Source of the DNA: Gillisia marina
Lineage (GTDB): Bacteria; Bacteroidota; Bacteroidia; Flavobacteriales; Flavobacteriaceae
Direction: 5' to 3'
Assembly: GCF_000258765.1 (NCBI RefSeq)
Contig: NZ_AJLT01000003.1
Span: 93,424-157,423 of the forward strand
Length of the DNA stretch: 64,000 bases
Below the pieces are notes generated by a model. The model saw only the letters and a list, made by a program, of their open reading frames with translations, was not told the origin of the DNA and searched no databases. Positions 21,713 to 30,752 of this stretch are shown piece after piece. The position numbers were made by a program, and so were the translations under genes. Numbering within the stretch: position 1 is the stretch's first letter; every line of letters starts with the position of its first letter.

Positions 21713-21790
21713 GTCTCGACTCCGCTCGATCAGACAACGTACTGTCCCCTCGAGCGTCTCGATAATTATCGGGAGAGAGGTGTAGGTTTT
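21713..21790. repeat. Intergenic palindromic repeat cluster between bioD and bioA
   Basis: CGCTCGA at 21723-21729 and TCGAGCG at 21750-21756 are inverted copies; CGATAATTATCG at 21760-21771 is a perfect palindrome. The higher GC and the TCTCGACTCCGCTCGA wording are typical of dispersed intergenic repeats in Flavobacteriaceae. It splits the biotin gene cluster. Confidence 0.65.
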
Positions 21791-21918
21791 CGATAAGCAC
21801 TCTTGAAAATCATGTAATAAAAAGCTATTACGGCTGTATTTTAAAATCAAGTTACAGAGGAAGGATCGGTACATTCAGCAAAAAATCTCTATAAAAAACA
21901 TATCCAAAACATTAAAGA

Positions 21919-23184
21919 ATGACATTATCTGAAAGAGACAAAAAACACCTTTGGCATCCCTTAACTCAGCATAAAACTTCTCCAGAGACCCTTGCAATAG
22001 CAAAGGCAAAAGGCGTAAAATTATGGGATGAGCATGGGAAGGAATACATAGACGGAATTTCCAGTTGGTACACATCTATGTATGGGCATTGCAATTCGTT
22101 TATAACAGATAAAGTTGCTAAACAAATGCAACAATTGGATCAAGTGGTTTTTAGCGGATTTACACACGAACCTGCAATAAAGCTTTCTGAGGCTTTGATA
22201 AAAATTTTACCGGCGAATCAGGAAAAATTATTTTTCAGCGATAATGGTTCTACCGCTACTGAAATTGGGATCAAAATGGCCTTGCAATATCATTTTAATC
22301 TGGGGAACAACAGGAAAGTGATGCTAGCTTTCGAAGAAGGCTTTCATGGAGATACTTTTGGTGCCATGTCGGTTTCAGGACTTTCGGTTTACAATGGTGC
22401 TTTCGAAGATCATTTTTTGGAAGTGGTTCGAATCCCAACTCCGAATGGAGAGAATAATAATGAAGTTTTTCAGCAATTAAGGAATTTAATAAAAGAGCAA
22501 GCCATAGCAGGTTTCATTTATGAGCCTTTAGTACAAGGAGCTGCAGCGATGAAAATGCATGATGCAACCGGTTTAAACACAATTTTAAAAATTTGCCGAG
22601 AAAATGAGATTATTACCGTGGCAGATGAGGTGATGACAGGCTTTGGAAAAACCGGAAAGAATTTTGCCTCAGAATATATGGAAGAGCAACCCGATATTAT
22701 TTGCATGTCTAAGGCTTTAACGGCAGGACTACTTCCCATGGCCATTACGTCTTGTTCCATGAAAATATATGATGCTTTTTATTCTGAAGACATTTCAAAA
22801 GGCTTATTTCATGGCCATACATATACTGCAAATCCATTGGCTTGTACAGCTGCTTTGGCAGGAATAGAATTATTAAATTCAGAAGAGATTCAGCAAAATA
22901 TTCAGGAAGTGATTCAATCGCACGCTGGATTTTTGAAAGAAATCAAAGATCATCCAAAAGTTACAAACCCACGACAATTGGGCGTAATCCTCGCTGTTGA
23001 ACTGAATGTGGAAATGGAGCGATATGGCAACCTAAGAAATAAACTCTTTCAGCATTTTATGGAAAATGGAGTGTTTTTGAGACCTCTAGGAAATACCATC
23101 TATATTCTTGCGCCTTATGTAATCTCGCAAGAAGAGCTCCAAAAAGTATATAATTCCATCCGTTCTGCCTTAGAAATATTTTAA
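21919..23184 (+). CDS. bioA: Adenosylmethionine--8-amino-7-oxononanoate aminotransferase
   Basis: PLP aminotransferase forming 7,8-diaminononanoate from KAPA. 421 residues, starting TLSERDKKHLWHPLTQHKTS. Class III features are present: GISSWYTSMYGHCN, the FSDNGSTATEIGIKMALQYH loop, FEEGFHGDTFGAMSVSG, ADEVMTGFGKTG and the PLP-binding lysine in CMSKALTAGLLPMA. The W-x-P-x-T-Q start and the GHTYTANPLACTAAL segment fit BioA rather than another class III enzyme. It may need its own promoter, since the gap to bioD is 220 bases. Confidence 0.96.
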   Translation: MTLSERDKKHLWHPLTQHKTSPETLAIAKAKGVKLWDEHGKEYIDGISSWYTSMYGHCNSFITDKVAKQMQQLDQVVFSGFTHEPAIKLSEALIKILPANQEKLFFSDNGSTATEIGIKMALQYHFNLGNNRKVMLAFEEGFHGDTFGAMSVSGLSVYNGAFEDHFLEVVRIPTPNGENNNEVFQQLRNLIKEQAIAGFIYEPLVQGAAAMKMHDATGLNTILKICRENEIITVADEVMTGFGKTGKNFASEYMEEQPDIICMSKALTAGLLPMAITSCSMKIYDAFYSEDISKGLFHGHTYTANPLACTAALAGIELLNSEEIQQNIQEVIQSHAGFLKEIKDHPKVTNPRQLGVILAVELNVEMERYGNLRNKLFQHFMENGVFLRPLGNTIYILAPYVISQEELQKVYNSIRSALEIF

Positions 23185-23244
23185 CTAATTTTTGAAATCT
23201 TTCAGTGCTTATTATACTTAAATTCGTTTAGTTATAATCGCTAT

Positions 23245-23838
23245 ATGATACATCCAGACACAGAGGTTAGATTTATAAGTGAAGAAATTGGTTACGGAAT
23301 CGTGGCTACCAAATTAATTCCTGAGGGAACTATTACCTGGGTGCAGGATGAATTAGATCAGGTTTATACTCCAGCGCAAGTAGCTAAAATGTTACCATTT
23401 ACTCAGGAGATGATAGATAAATTCACATTTCGGAACAATAAAGGGAATTATGTGATGTGTTGGGATACGGCAAAATATGTAAATCACAGTTTTAATTCTA
23501 ATTGCGTTTCTACGGCCTACGATTTTGAAATTGCTGTTAGGGACATACTGCCGGGAGAAGAATTAACCGATGATTATGGCTATTTAAATGTGAGCGAAGC
23601 CTTTAAAGCTAAAAATGAAGGGACTTTACGAACAACAGTATATCCCGATGATCTTCTAAATTTTCATAAAGAATGGGATTCTAAATTGGCTAAATCTTTT
23701 AAAAACTTAAAAAACGTTCCGCAGCCTTTGGAATCTTTGTTGCCAAATAACATTAAAACTACTGTGCAGCAAGTGTTAAAGGGCGAAAAGAAATTAGACT
23801 CTATTTTAAAACTTTATTATTCTGAAAAAGTGAAGTAG
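23245..23838 (+). CDS. SET domain-containing protein-lysine methyltransferase-like protein
   Basis: 197 residues. The SET fold is recognisable: GYGIVATKLIPEGTITWV at the start, the cofactor loop YVNHSFNSNC (NHSxxxN) and the GEELTDDYGY motif with the catalytic tyrosine. Bacterial SET proteins are mostly uncharacterised; a few methylate ribosomal, histone-like or host proteins. It lies between bioA and the ketoacyl synthase within the biotin cluster, 60 bases after bioA. Both BioC (another route's enzyme) and SET proteins use S-adenosylmethionine, but no functional link is shown. The cofactor and fold are family knowledge; target unknown. Confidence 0.85.
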   Translation: MIHPDTEVRFISEEIGYGIVATKLIPEGTITWVQDELDQVYTPAQVAKMLPFTQEMIDKFTFRNNKGNYVMCWDTAKYVNHSFNSNCVSTAYDFEIAVRDILPGEELTDDYGYLNVSEAFKAKNEGTLRTTVYPDDLLNFHKEWDSKLAKSFKNLKNVPQPLESLLPNNIKTTVQQVLKGEKKLDSILKLYYSEKVK

Positions 23839-23902
23839 GATTTTTGCTTAATTTTTCCTTCAACTTTAAGACAATAAACTTATAGAAATCTATTCAAGAC
23901 CT

Positions 23903-23910
23903 TATTTTTG
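23903..23910 (+). promoter_or_regulatory. Bacteroidota -7 box before the ketoacyl synthase gene
   Basis: TATTTTTG, an exact TAnnTTTG match. RNA would begin near 23917, ten bases ahead of the TTG start codon. Confidence 0.55.
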
Positions 23911-23926
23911 CTGAAAATTCTAAGTA

Positions 23927-25081
23927 TTGAAAAATCCTGTTTATATAAATTCCATCGCTTCCATATCTCCGTTAGGAACTACAAGGGAAGAGATCTGGAA
24001 TAATTATAAAACCGATAAACATTTTATTAAATCACAAAATTTTTCCAGTACTGATGCATTCGCCGCATTTTTATCTTCCAAGCAAAAGGTGGAGGTAGAA
24101 AATTTAAGAAACTCTGAATCCAGATTTAAAGCTCTAGATAACTCTGTGCTATACGCTATTGTATCGGCCAGAGCTGCATTTCAAGAAGCAAAATGGAAAA
24201 AGGAGGATACTATTGGGATAAATATAGGAAGTTCTCGGGGCGCAACTCAACTTTTCGAAAAACATCATAAAGAATTTATAGAAAATGGGAAAGTGGAGGT
24301 TTTGGCTTCTCCAAGTACAACTCTAGGAAATATATCTTCTTGGGTGGCACAAGACCTTAGAACTTCCGGGCCGGAAATTTCGCACAGTGTAACATGTTCC
24401 ACAGGTTTACATGCAATTTTAAATGGTGTAGTTTGGCTTCAATCTGGTTTTGCCGATAAGTTTATAGTTGGGGGAAGCGAGGCTGCTTTAACCCCATTTA
24501 CGATCGCTCAGATGAAAGCGATGAAAATTTATGCTTCACAAGATCTAGATTTTCCTTGCCAAGCTTTAAATATGGACAAGAAATATAATTCTATGGTTCT
24601 GGGAGAAGCAGCCGGCGTTGCTTGTATTTCTAACAATACTGAAAATAGTATCGCAAAGATCACAGGTATTGGTTTTGCTACAGAAGAGCTGAAGCATTCG
24701 GTTTCTATTTCAGCAAATGGAAGCTGTTTCCAAAAATCGATGAAAATGGCGATTGGAGATAAAGCATTAAACGATATTGATGCTGTTGTAATGCATGCTC
24801 CGGGAACAGTTAAAGGTGATGAAGCAGAAATAAATGCGATAAAAGCCATTTTTGGAGCTAAACTTCCGGCATTAACTTCTAATAAATGGAAAATAGGTCA
24901 CACGTTTGGTGCTTCTGGCATTTTGAGTATGGAATTAGCCATCTTAATGTTACAAAACGACGATTTTATCCCGGTTCCATTTTCAACAATAAGTAAGACG
25001 CCTAATAAATTGGAAAATATCCTTATAAATGCCGTTGGTTTTGGGGGGAATGCAGTTTCTATTTTAATAAGTAAAAATTAA
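23927..25081 (+). CDS. Beta-ketoacyl synthase family protein of the biotin locus
   Basis: 384-residue condensing enzyme of the KAS I/II type, starting at a TTG (MKNPVYINSIASISPLG). The catalytic triad is complete: Cys in SVTCSTGLHAIL, His in VVMHAPGTVKGDEAE and His in KWKIGHTFGASG. The FGGNAVSI ending is also typical. It lies between bioA/SET and bioB, so it may build the pimeloyl chain needed by BioF; no bioC, bioH, bioG or bioW is visible here. It is shorter than FabF (about 410 residues) and is unlikely to be the housekeeping enzyme. Pimelate role is inference from context. Confidence 0.88.
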   Translation: MKNPVYINSIASISPLGTTREEIWNNYKTDKHFIKSQNFSSTDAFAAFLSSKQKVEVENLRNSESRFKALDNSVLYAIVSARAAFQEAKWKKEDTIGINIGSSRGATQLFEKHHKEFIENGKVEVLASPSTTLGNISSWVAQDLRTSGPEISHSVTCSTGLHAILNGVVWLQSGFADKFIVGGSEAALTPFTIAQMKAMKIYASQDLDFPCQALNMDKKYNSMVLGEAAGVACISNNTENSIAKITGIGFATEELKHSVSISANGSCFQKSMKMAIGDKALNDIDAVVMHAPGTVKGDEAEINAIKAIFGAKLPALTSNKWKIGHTFGASGILSMELAILMLQNDDFIPVPFSTISKTPNKLENILINAVGFGGNAVSILISKN

Positions 25082-25153
25082 TATATTCTGGCTTTTGGCT
25101 AGTAGTAAGGCAAAACTTTTATAAGTAAATATCCAAGAAAGCTTAGTTTTAGC

Positions 25154-25161
25154 TATTTTTG
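25154..25161 (+). promoter_or_regulatory. Bacteroidota -7 box for bioB
   Basis: TATTTTTG matches TAnnTTTG. It overlaps the TTG at 25159 that could open the frame, so translation must start further on, at the ATG 25180. Confidence 0.6.
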
Positions 25162-25179
25162 GAATTCAAATACAATTTC

Positions 25180-26276
25180 ATGACAATTAAACACGACTGG
25201 ACCAAGGAAGAAATTCTTGAAATATATAACAAACCCTTTATGGATCTGCTTTACGAAGCAGCCTCTGTTCATAGAGAAAATCACGATCCAAATGTAGTTC
25301 AGGTTTCTACCTTACTTTCAATAAAAACAGGAGGATGTCCGGAAGATTGCGGGTATTGCCCACAAGCAGCAAGATATCATACAGATATTGAAGGCAACGA
25401 TCTTATGAGTGTAAACCAAGTGAAAGCACAAGCCTTACGGGCAAAAGCGTCTGGAAGTTCCAGAGTTTGTATGGGTGCAGCTTGGAGAAATGTAAAGGAT
25501 GGGGAAGAATTTGATTCGGTTTTAGAAATGGTAAGAACCATCAATAAACTGGATATGGAAGTATGTTGTACTTTAGGTATGATTACCGAAAACCAGGCGC
25601 AGCGTCTTGCTGAAGCCGGTTTATATGCATATAACCACAACTTGGACTCTTCAGAAGAATATTATAAAGAGGTGATTTCTACAAGAGGTTACCAAGATAG
25701 ACTAGATACTATTGGAAATGTTAGAAAAACCAATGTTACAGTTTGTAGTGGTGGAATTATAGGAATGGGTGAATCTAACGACGATCGCGCCGGGATGTTA
25801 GTTGCTTTGGCAACTTTGAGTCCGCAGCCGGAATCTGTGCCGATTAATGCCCTTGTTCCTGTTGAAGGAACGCCATTAGAAGAGCAACAACCGGTTTCTA
25901 TCTGGGATATGGTTAGAATGGTAGCAACGACCCGAATTGTAATGCCGGAAACTCAGGTAAGACTTTCTGCAGGAAGAACTCAAATGAGTAGAGAGGGACA
26001 AGCTATGTGTTTCTTTGCAGGTGCTAACTCAATTTTTGCAGGAGATAAATTATTGACTACTCCAAACCCGGATGTGGGAGAAGATATGGAAATGTTTAAA
26101 GCACTAGGCTTCAGCCACAAAAACCATTTGTGAAGAAATCTCAGCCGGAAAGTATAGATGCTGCAGAATCTAAATTTCAAAATTTAGGTGAGAAACCAAA
26201 ATGGTCTAGACCAGGACACAAAATTGAAAGAAATTTAGAGGCACAAAATCAGAAAAAAGCAAAAACTACCTTATAA
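25180..26276 (+). CDS. bioB: Biotin synthase, frameshifted near the C-terminus
   Basis: Radical SAM enzyme that inserts sulfur into dethiobiotin. The [4Fe-4S] motif is in [17 protein letters not shown] (CxxxCxxC). [25 protein letters not shown] and [13 protein letters not shown], with the Arg ligand of the [2Fe-2S] cluster, are intact. As sequenced, the frame ends at 26133 ([10 protein letters not shown]). Adding one base at 26110-26112 gives [16 protein letters not shown] and continues to 26276, a 365-residue protein with the C-terminal extension common in Flavobacteriaceae. The lesion leaves the catalytic barrel whole. The start at 25180 is chosen from the promoter position. Confidence 0.94.
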
Positions 26277-26290
26277 TTATCTTTTAGAAT

Positions 26291-27157
26291 GTGCCACTTA
26301 ATTTAAAATCCATACCGCGCGTTACAGCGATAGATAAAGAAACTTTTTTGAAGGAGTATTTTATTCCGCAGCGACCTGTGGTAATGGAAAATTTAAGCGA
26401 AGACTGGCCAGCTAGAGATAAATGGGGTTTTGAATATTTCCGAAGCAAAGCCGGTGAAATTGAAGTGCCATTATACGATGGGCAGCCTGCTAAAGGAAAC
26501 CAAAAGAGCCATATTGTAGCCCAAAAAATGAAAATGTCCGCTTATATAGACATTTTAAAAAGTGGCCCTACAGATTTAAGAATGTTCTTTTTTAATCTGC
26601 TTCAGAATTGTCCAGATTTATTAAAAGATTTCAAGTATCCCGAGCTTGGAGTGAAATTCTTCAAAAAACTTCCGGTGCTATTTGTAGGAGGAGAAGGGGC
26701 AAAAGTGCTGATGCATTACGATATGGATTTAGCGAACAATTTTCATTTCAACTTTGCTGGGACTAAGAAGTTTATTTTGTATCCACCTTCAGAAACTAAA
26801 TATCTATATAAAGTACCATATTCTATAGTGAGTATGGAGACTTTAGATATGGATAATCCGGATTTTGAGAAATACCCGGCCTTGGCAAAGGCAAAAGGTT
26901 TTGAGGTTGCTTTAAAGAACGGTGATGCTTTATTTATTCCAAGTAAATGGTGGCATTTTGTAAAATATGAAACTCCTTGCTTATCTTTAACTCTGCGTTC
27001 GCTGCCTACAAAACCAACGAAAATTTTGGAGGTATTGAAAAATGTAATTTTAGTTAGAAATTACGACAATCTTATGCGGAAACTTAAAGGCCAGAAATGG
27101 ATAGATTATAAGAATACACGTGCTGTAATAGACACACATAAAAATGCAGGAATTTGA
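26291..27157 (+). CDS. Cupin-like (JmjC-type) dioxygenase family protein 1
   Basis: 288 residues of the Cupin_8 / JmjC-like class of Fe(II)- and 2-oxoglutarate-dependent oxygenases. The N-terminal PQRPVVMENLSEDWPARDKW is typical. The metal triad is visible as the HxD of LMHYDMD and a later His in SKWWHFVKYE; the FILYPPSETKYLY strand lies between. Its start codon is GTG at 26291 (GTGCCACTTAATTT). It follows bioB closely and overlaps its paralogue downstream, so all three may be one operon. Substrate unknown; relatives hydroxylate proteins or small molecules. Confidence 0.85.
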   Translation: MPLNLKSIPRVTAIDKETFLKEYFIPQRPVVMENLSEDWPARDKWGFEYFRSKAGEIEVPLYDGQPAKGNQKSHIVAQKMKMSAYIDILKSGPTDLRMFFFNLLQNCPDLLKDFKYPELGVKFFKKLPVLFVGGEGAKVLMHYDMDLANNFHFNFAGTKKFILYPPSETKYLYKVPYSIVSMETLDMDNPDFEKYPALAKAKGFEVALKNGDALFIPSKWWHFVKYETPCLSLTLRSLPTKPTKILEVLKNVILVRNYDNLMRKLKGQKWIDYKNTRAVIDTHKNAGI

Positions 27158-28038
27158 TGATGGGCGAAAGACTTCAATTAGCTGAAATACCAAGAGTAAA
27201 AAATATCTCTAAAGCAGATTTTGTAGAGAGATATGTAAAACCACAAAAACCTGTGGTGATTGAGCATTTAATTGAAGACTGGCCGGCATATAAAAAATGG
27301 AGCTTAGAATATATAGAGGAAGTTGCCGGTGAAAAAATAGTGCCTTTGTATGACGATAGGCCCATAAGTTCTAAATTTAAATTCAACGAACCGCACTTAA
27401 AGATGAAGATGAGCGAGTATATCGAGCTCCTAAAATCTAAGCCTACCAACTATCGGATTTTTTTATATCATTTAATGAAGGAAGTTCCTTTGCTTCAGAA
27501 AGATTTTAAATTTCCGGATATGGGATTGCGATTTTTAAAGCAATTGCCAATGCTATTTTTTGGAGGTGAGAATTCTAAGGTGTTTATGCATTACGATATA
27601 GATTTTGCGAATATCCTTCATTTTCATTTCCACGGAAAAAAGCAATGTATTCTGTATCCTCCGTCGCAAAGCAAATATCTTTATAAAGTGCCGCACGCAT
27701 TAATCTCCAGGGAGGACATCGATTTTTCGAATCCTGATTTCGAAAAATTTCCGGCTTTGAAACAAGCGGAAGGTTATGTTACGCAACTTAATCACGGGGA
27801 AACTTTATATATGCCGGAAGGTTATTGGCACCAAATGACTTATTTGACTCCGGGATTTTCAATGAGTTTACGGGCGACTTCCAGAAACATTACCAATTTT
27901 TCTAAAGCAGTTTACAATTTGGCTTTTATGCGGTATTTCGATAATTATATGCGCAAATGGAGAGGTCAGAAGTGGATTGATTATAAAAACGAGCAGGCTG
28001 TTTTGAAGACTCATAAAAAGAACAATATTAAAATTTAA
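27157..28038 (+). CDS. Cupin-like (JmjC-type) dioxygenase family protein 2
   Basis: About 293 residues, a clear paralogue of the gene before it, with the same plan: PQKPVVIEHLIEDWPAYKKW, the HxD in FMHYDIDFAN, CILYPPSQSKYLYKVPHAL, and the distal His in GYWHQMTYLTPGFS. Both end in a matching RGQKWIDYKN...THK tail. It starts at the ATG at 27157 (or 27160), overlapping the upstream stop as TGATG, a sign of translational coupling. The two proteins probably arose by tandem duplication and may work as a heterodimer (inference). Confidence 0.85.
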   Translation: MMGERLQLAEIPRVKNISKADFVERYVKPQKPVVIEHLIEDWPAYKKWSLEYIEEVAGEKIVPLYDDRPISSKFKFNEPHLKMKMSEYIELLKSKPTNYRIFLYHLMKEVPLLQKDFKFPDMGLRFLKQLPMLFFGGENSKVFMHYDIDFANILHFHFHGKKQCILYPPSQSKYLYKVPHALISREDIDFSNPDFEKFPALKQAEGYVTQLNHGETLYMPEGYWHQMTYLTPGFSMSLRATSRNITNFSKAVYNLAFMRYFDNYMRKWRGQKWIDYKNEQAVLKTHKKNNIKI

Positions 28039-28510
28039 GTGATTCTATCACCTCCATGATTATTGGGAATTCGTAACCTTTTTGATGTAGAAATGAAATC
28101 AGTTTTTGTTTCTTTTTATAGGAGTTTGGCTCTTTAATAAGTGGTAATTTCTTCTCTGCCAGCTCATGTAAAGTCTTAAAATATTCTGATTCCTCTATTT
28201 CAGAAAATGATATTTTAATTAGCGGACTTGATATATCCCTCGCTTTTAATTCTTGCTTGATCTTTATTTTGCCCCATTTTTTAATTCTGAATTTTCCACG
28301 AACAAAACTTCTAGCAAAACGTTCCTCATTCAAGAAATTCTCTCTCATTAATTGAATGGTAATTTGCTCGCAAGCATCCGGAATCATTCTCATCTCACGC
28401 AGCTTTTCCTGAACTTCCTTTTGAGAACGATCGCGATAAGCACAAAACTGCATCAGCTTTATTGTGGCTTCTTTAATAGTATAAGATTTCTCTGAGGCGT
28501 TTGGCTTCAT
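28028..28510 (-). CDS. recX: Regulatory protein RecX
   Basis: 160 residues, helical, with the pattern of RecX: AYRDRSQKEVQEKLREM near the start, then LNEERFARSFVRGKFRIKKW and the IKQELKARDIS segment. RecX modulates RecA filaments. It converges with the second cupin-like gene and overlaps it by 11 bases at the 3' end. The next gene upstream is only nine bases away. Confidence 0.92.
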   Translation of the reverse strand: MKPNASEKSYTIKEATIKLMQFCAYRDRSQKEVQEKLREMRMIPDACEQITIQLMRENFLNEERFARSFVRGKFRIKKWGKIKIKQELKARDISSPLIKISFSEIEESEYFKTLHELAEKKLPLIKEPNSYKKKQKLISFLHQKGYEFPIIMEVIESLKF

Positions 28511-28519
28511 ATAAAGTCC

Positions 28520-28936
28520 CTAGTTAATTCGTGATGCTTTTAAATCAAGCTTATTTAGCTGATCTACCCAATCTGGGCCATCTAAATTATTTGCTTTTAA
28601 GTCCAGAAGATATTTTTCGGTCTTAGTCTGAATAGGTTGGTAGCCTTTAAGGAGTAATGTATTTACGTCCATAATAGTTCCATGCTGTAAACTTCCATCG
28701 GCAAATATTCTATACGTAACACCTTCGTATTTATTGGCCGGCTTTGTACTAATTAATTTCTTAATATTTGGGCCAATCTGATCTTTTTGAGTCAGCATTT
28801 CTTCAATATAAATATTTTTATTTACATCTATTAAAACATTTACAATAAGAGATTTGGGGGAGTTCGTTTTATTTTGTGCAACTATTGAAAAAGATGTGAG
28901 AACTAGAAAAAGAAGTAAGTATTTATAATTTTTCAT
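28520..28936 (-). CDS. Secreted hypothetical protein, ExbD-like periplasmic domain possible
   Basis: 138 residues with a Sec signal peptide (MKNYKYLLLFLVLTSFSIVA, cleavage likely before QNK). The mature part has IVNVLIDVNKNIYIEEMLTQ and a GVTYRIFADGSLQHGTIMDV segment that weakly recalls the periplasmic beta domain of ExbD/TolR proteins, but the transmembrane anchor residue pattern is missing. I do not recognise a named family with certainty. It has its own promoter box at 28967-28974 and is followed closely by recX. Confidence 0.7.
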   Translation of the reverse strand: MKNYKYLLLFLVLTSFSIVAQNKTNSPKSLIVNVLIDVNKNIYIEEMLTQKDQIGPNIKKLISTKPANKYEGVTYRIFADGSLQHGTIMDVNTLLLKGYQPIQTKTEKYLLDLKANNLDGPDWVDQLNKLDLKASRIN

Positions 28937-28966
28937 AAAGACTAATAGTTTTAAATGTAAGAGTAC

Positions 28967-28974
28967 AAAAATAT
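28967..28974 (-). promoter_or_regulatory. Bacteroidota -7 box, minus strand
   Basis: Reads TATTTTTG on the minus strand, 31 bases upstream of the ATG at 28936. Confidence 0.55.
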
Positions 28975-29010
28975 AAAGAAGTTGAAGCTGTATTTTTAAA
29001 ACAGGACATA

Positions 29011-29046
29011 AAAAAACCGCCTATCATTTATTTGATAGGCGGTTTT
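29011..29046 (-). terminator. Intrinsic terminator after the RNase G gene
   Basis: AAAACCGCCTATCA (29013-29026) pairs perfectly with TGATAGGCGGTTTT (29033-29046) around a six-base loop. On the minus strand it ends in a T-run just past the rng stop codon. Confidence 0.93.
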
Positions 29047-29053
29047 CAAAATT

Positions 29054-30592
29054 TTAGTCTAAAACTTCCCCGTTTTTATCGTGAAAGTGATATTCCATGT
29101 ACGTGTAAGCGTCTCTTGGTAAAATTTTTACCCAGCGCTTATGGTCAAAAAACCATTGGGAGCGGGGTGATGGAAAGCCTCTTGTTAAAAAGGCTGCAAT
29201 AAATGGGTGCGCACTTAAGGTGATCTTTTTATGATTCTTCTTGATCAGCCTTTCGAGGTCGGTTTTTATTTTATCAATAACAATAATAGGAGCCTCAATC
29301 TCTCCTGTTCCGTTCGGGTTTTCCTCACGGGTTTTGATATTTGTTTCCGGCCTAACGCGTTGTCTTGTAATTTGTATTAACCCAAATTTACTTGGGGGTA
29401 ATATTTTGTGTTTTGCACGATCATCGCTCATTTCTTCGCGTAAATGATCAAATAGTGCTTTTCTGTTTTCTGCCTTGTTCATGTCTATAAAGTCGACCAC
29501 AATAATTCCACCCATATCACGTAATCGTAATTGTCGGGCTATTTCTGTGGCGCTTATAAGGTTCACTTCTAAGGCGGTCTCTTCCTGGTTTTTAGCTTTA
29601 TTGGAACGGTTTCCACTATTCACGTCTATAACGTGCATGGCTTCTGTGTGCTCAATAATCAGGTAAGCTCCTTTGCTCATCGATACGGTGCGACCAAAGG
29701 AAGTTTTTATTTGTCTTTCGATACCGAATTTTTCAAAAATTGGAACATTAGACTGGTACAACTTAACTATAGATTCTTTATTTGGAGCAATTTCTGCCAC
29801 ATAATCTTTTAGCTGTGTATAAAGCTCTTCTTCATCTACCACAATAGATGAGAAAGTGTCGTTAAAGATATCCCTCAAAATGGAGGATCCTCTATTTAAC
29901 TCTCCCAATACTTTGGATGGATGAGGTGCTTTATATAATTTTTTACACATTGCTGTCCAGCGACTCATTAAATTCTGAAGATCTCTGTCTAGCTCTGCTA
30001 CTTTTTTGCCTTCTGCTACGGTTCTTACAATTACACCAAACCCTTTAGGTTTTATGCTTTTCACCAATCTTTTAAGGCGGTCTTTTTCTTCTTTGCTTTC
30101 AATTTTTTGAGAAACTGAAACTCTATTGGAAAAAGGCACCAATACAATATAACGGCCGGGTAGAGAAAGCTCGGAGCTTATTCTAGGGCCTTTTGTGGAG
30201 ATTGGTTCTTTCATTACTTGAACCAGTAACGACTGATTTGATTTTAAGACTTCAGCTACGCTTCCGTCTTTATCAATATCTTTTTCAAAAGTTAAATTCT
30301 GTAAAGAATAATCTTTTAATTTACCTGTGCTTACACGTTTTACGAATTTCAACAAAGTTTGGACTTGAGGGCCAAGATCATGATAGTGTAAAAAACCATC
30401 TTTTGTGTAGCCAACATTTACAAATGCGGCATTTAATCCTGGAACAGCTTTCCTGATTTTAGCGATAAAAATATCACCAACAGCAAAGTTGCTATCGTCT
30501 TCTTCTTTGTTTAATTCGACTAGTTTTCCATCTTTAATTAAGGCAAAATCTATAGCAGAGGAACCTGATCTAATAATCAATTCTTTGTCCAC
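29054..30592 (-). CDS. rng: Ribonuclease G/E family endoribonuclease
   Basis: 512 residues. It processes 5' ends of rRNA and degrades mRNA. The S1-like domain is near the start (VGDIFIAKIRKAVPGLNAAFVNVG split around residues 40-65), followed by the DNase I-like catalytic core with HVIDVNSGNRS and MGGIIVVDFIDM, whose aspartates bind the catalytic Mg2+. The long C-terminal scaffold of RNase E is absent, so it is the G type. It lies downstream of the small basic gene and hup on the same strand. Confidence 0.95.
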   Translation of the reverse strand: MDKELIIRSGSSAIDFALIKDGKLVELNKEEDDSNFAVGDIFIAKIRKAVPGLNAAFVNVGYTKDGFLHYHDLGPQVQTLLKFVKRVSTGKLKDYSLQNLTFEKDIDKDGSVAEVLKSNQSLLVQVMKEPISTKGPRISSELSLPGRYIVLVPFSNRVSVSQKIESKEEKDRLKRLVKSIKPKGFGVIVRTVAEGKKVAELDRDLQNLMSRWTAMCKKLYKAPHPSKVLGELNRGSSILRDIFNDTFSSIVVDEEELYTQLKDYVAEIAPNKESIVKLYQSNVPIFEKFGIERQIKTSFGRTVSMSKGAYLIIEHTEAMHVIDVNSGNRSNKAKNQEETALEVNLISATEIARQLRLRDMGGIIVVDFIDMNKAENRKALFDHLREEMSDDRAKHKILPPSKFGLIQITRQRVRPETNIKTREENPNGTGEIEAPIIVIDKIKTDLERLIKKNHKKITLSAHPFIAAFLTRGFPSPRSQWFFDHKRWVKILPRDAYTYMEYHFHDKNGEVLD

Positions 30593-30722
30593 TCTTTTAG
30601 ATTTTTATCCCGGAAATCGGGATGGATTAAACAATAAATTTTCACAGGGTTTTTAAGCCTGAAGAAACCGGAATTTTAATTTAGAATTAAACTCGGTTTC
30701 AATTTCAAAGAACGTCTTTTAC

Positions 30723-30752
30723 TAAAAAAAAGTAGTGAGAACACTACTTTTT
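30723..30752 (-). terminator. Intrinsic terminator of the 29-codon basic gene
   Basis: AAAAAGTAGTG (30727-30737) pairs with CACTACTTTTT (30742-30752) around AGAA. On the minus strand it ends in eight Ts. The right arm overlaps the last codons and stop of the small gene, so the hairpin is part of the coding end. Confidence 0.85.
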
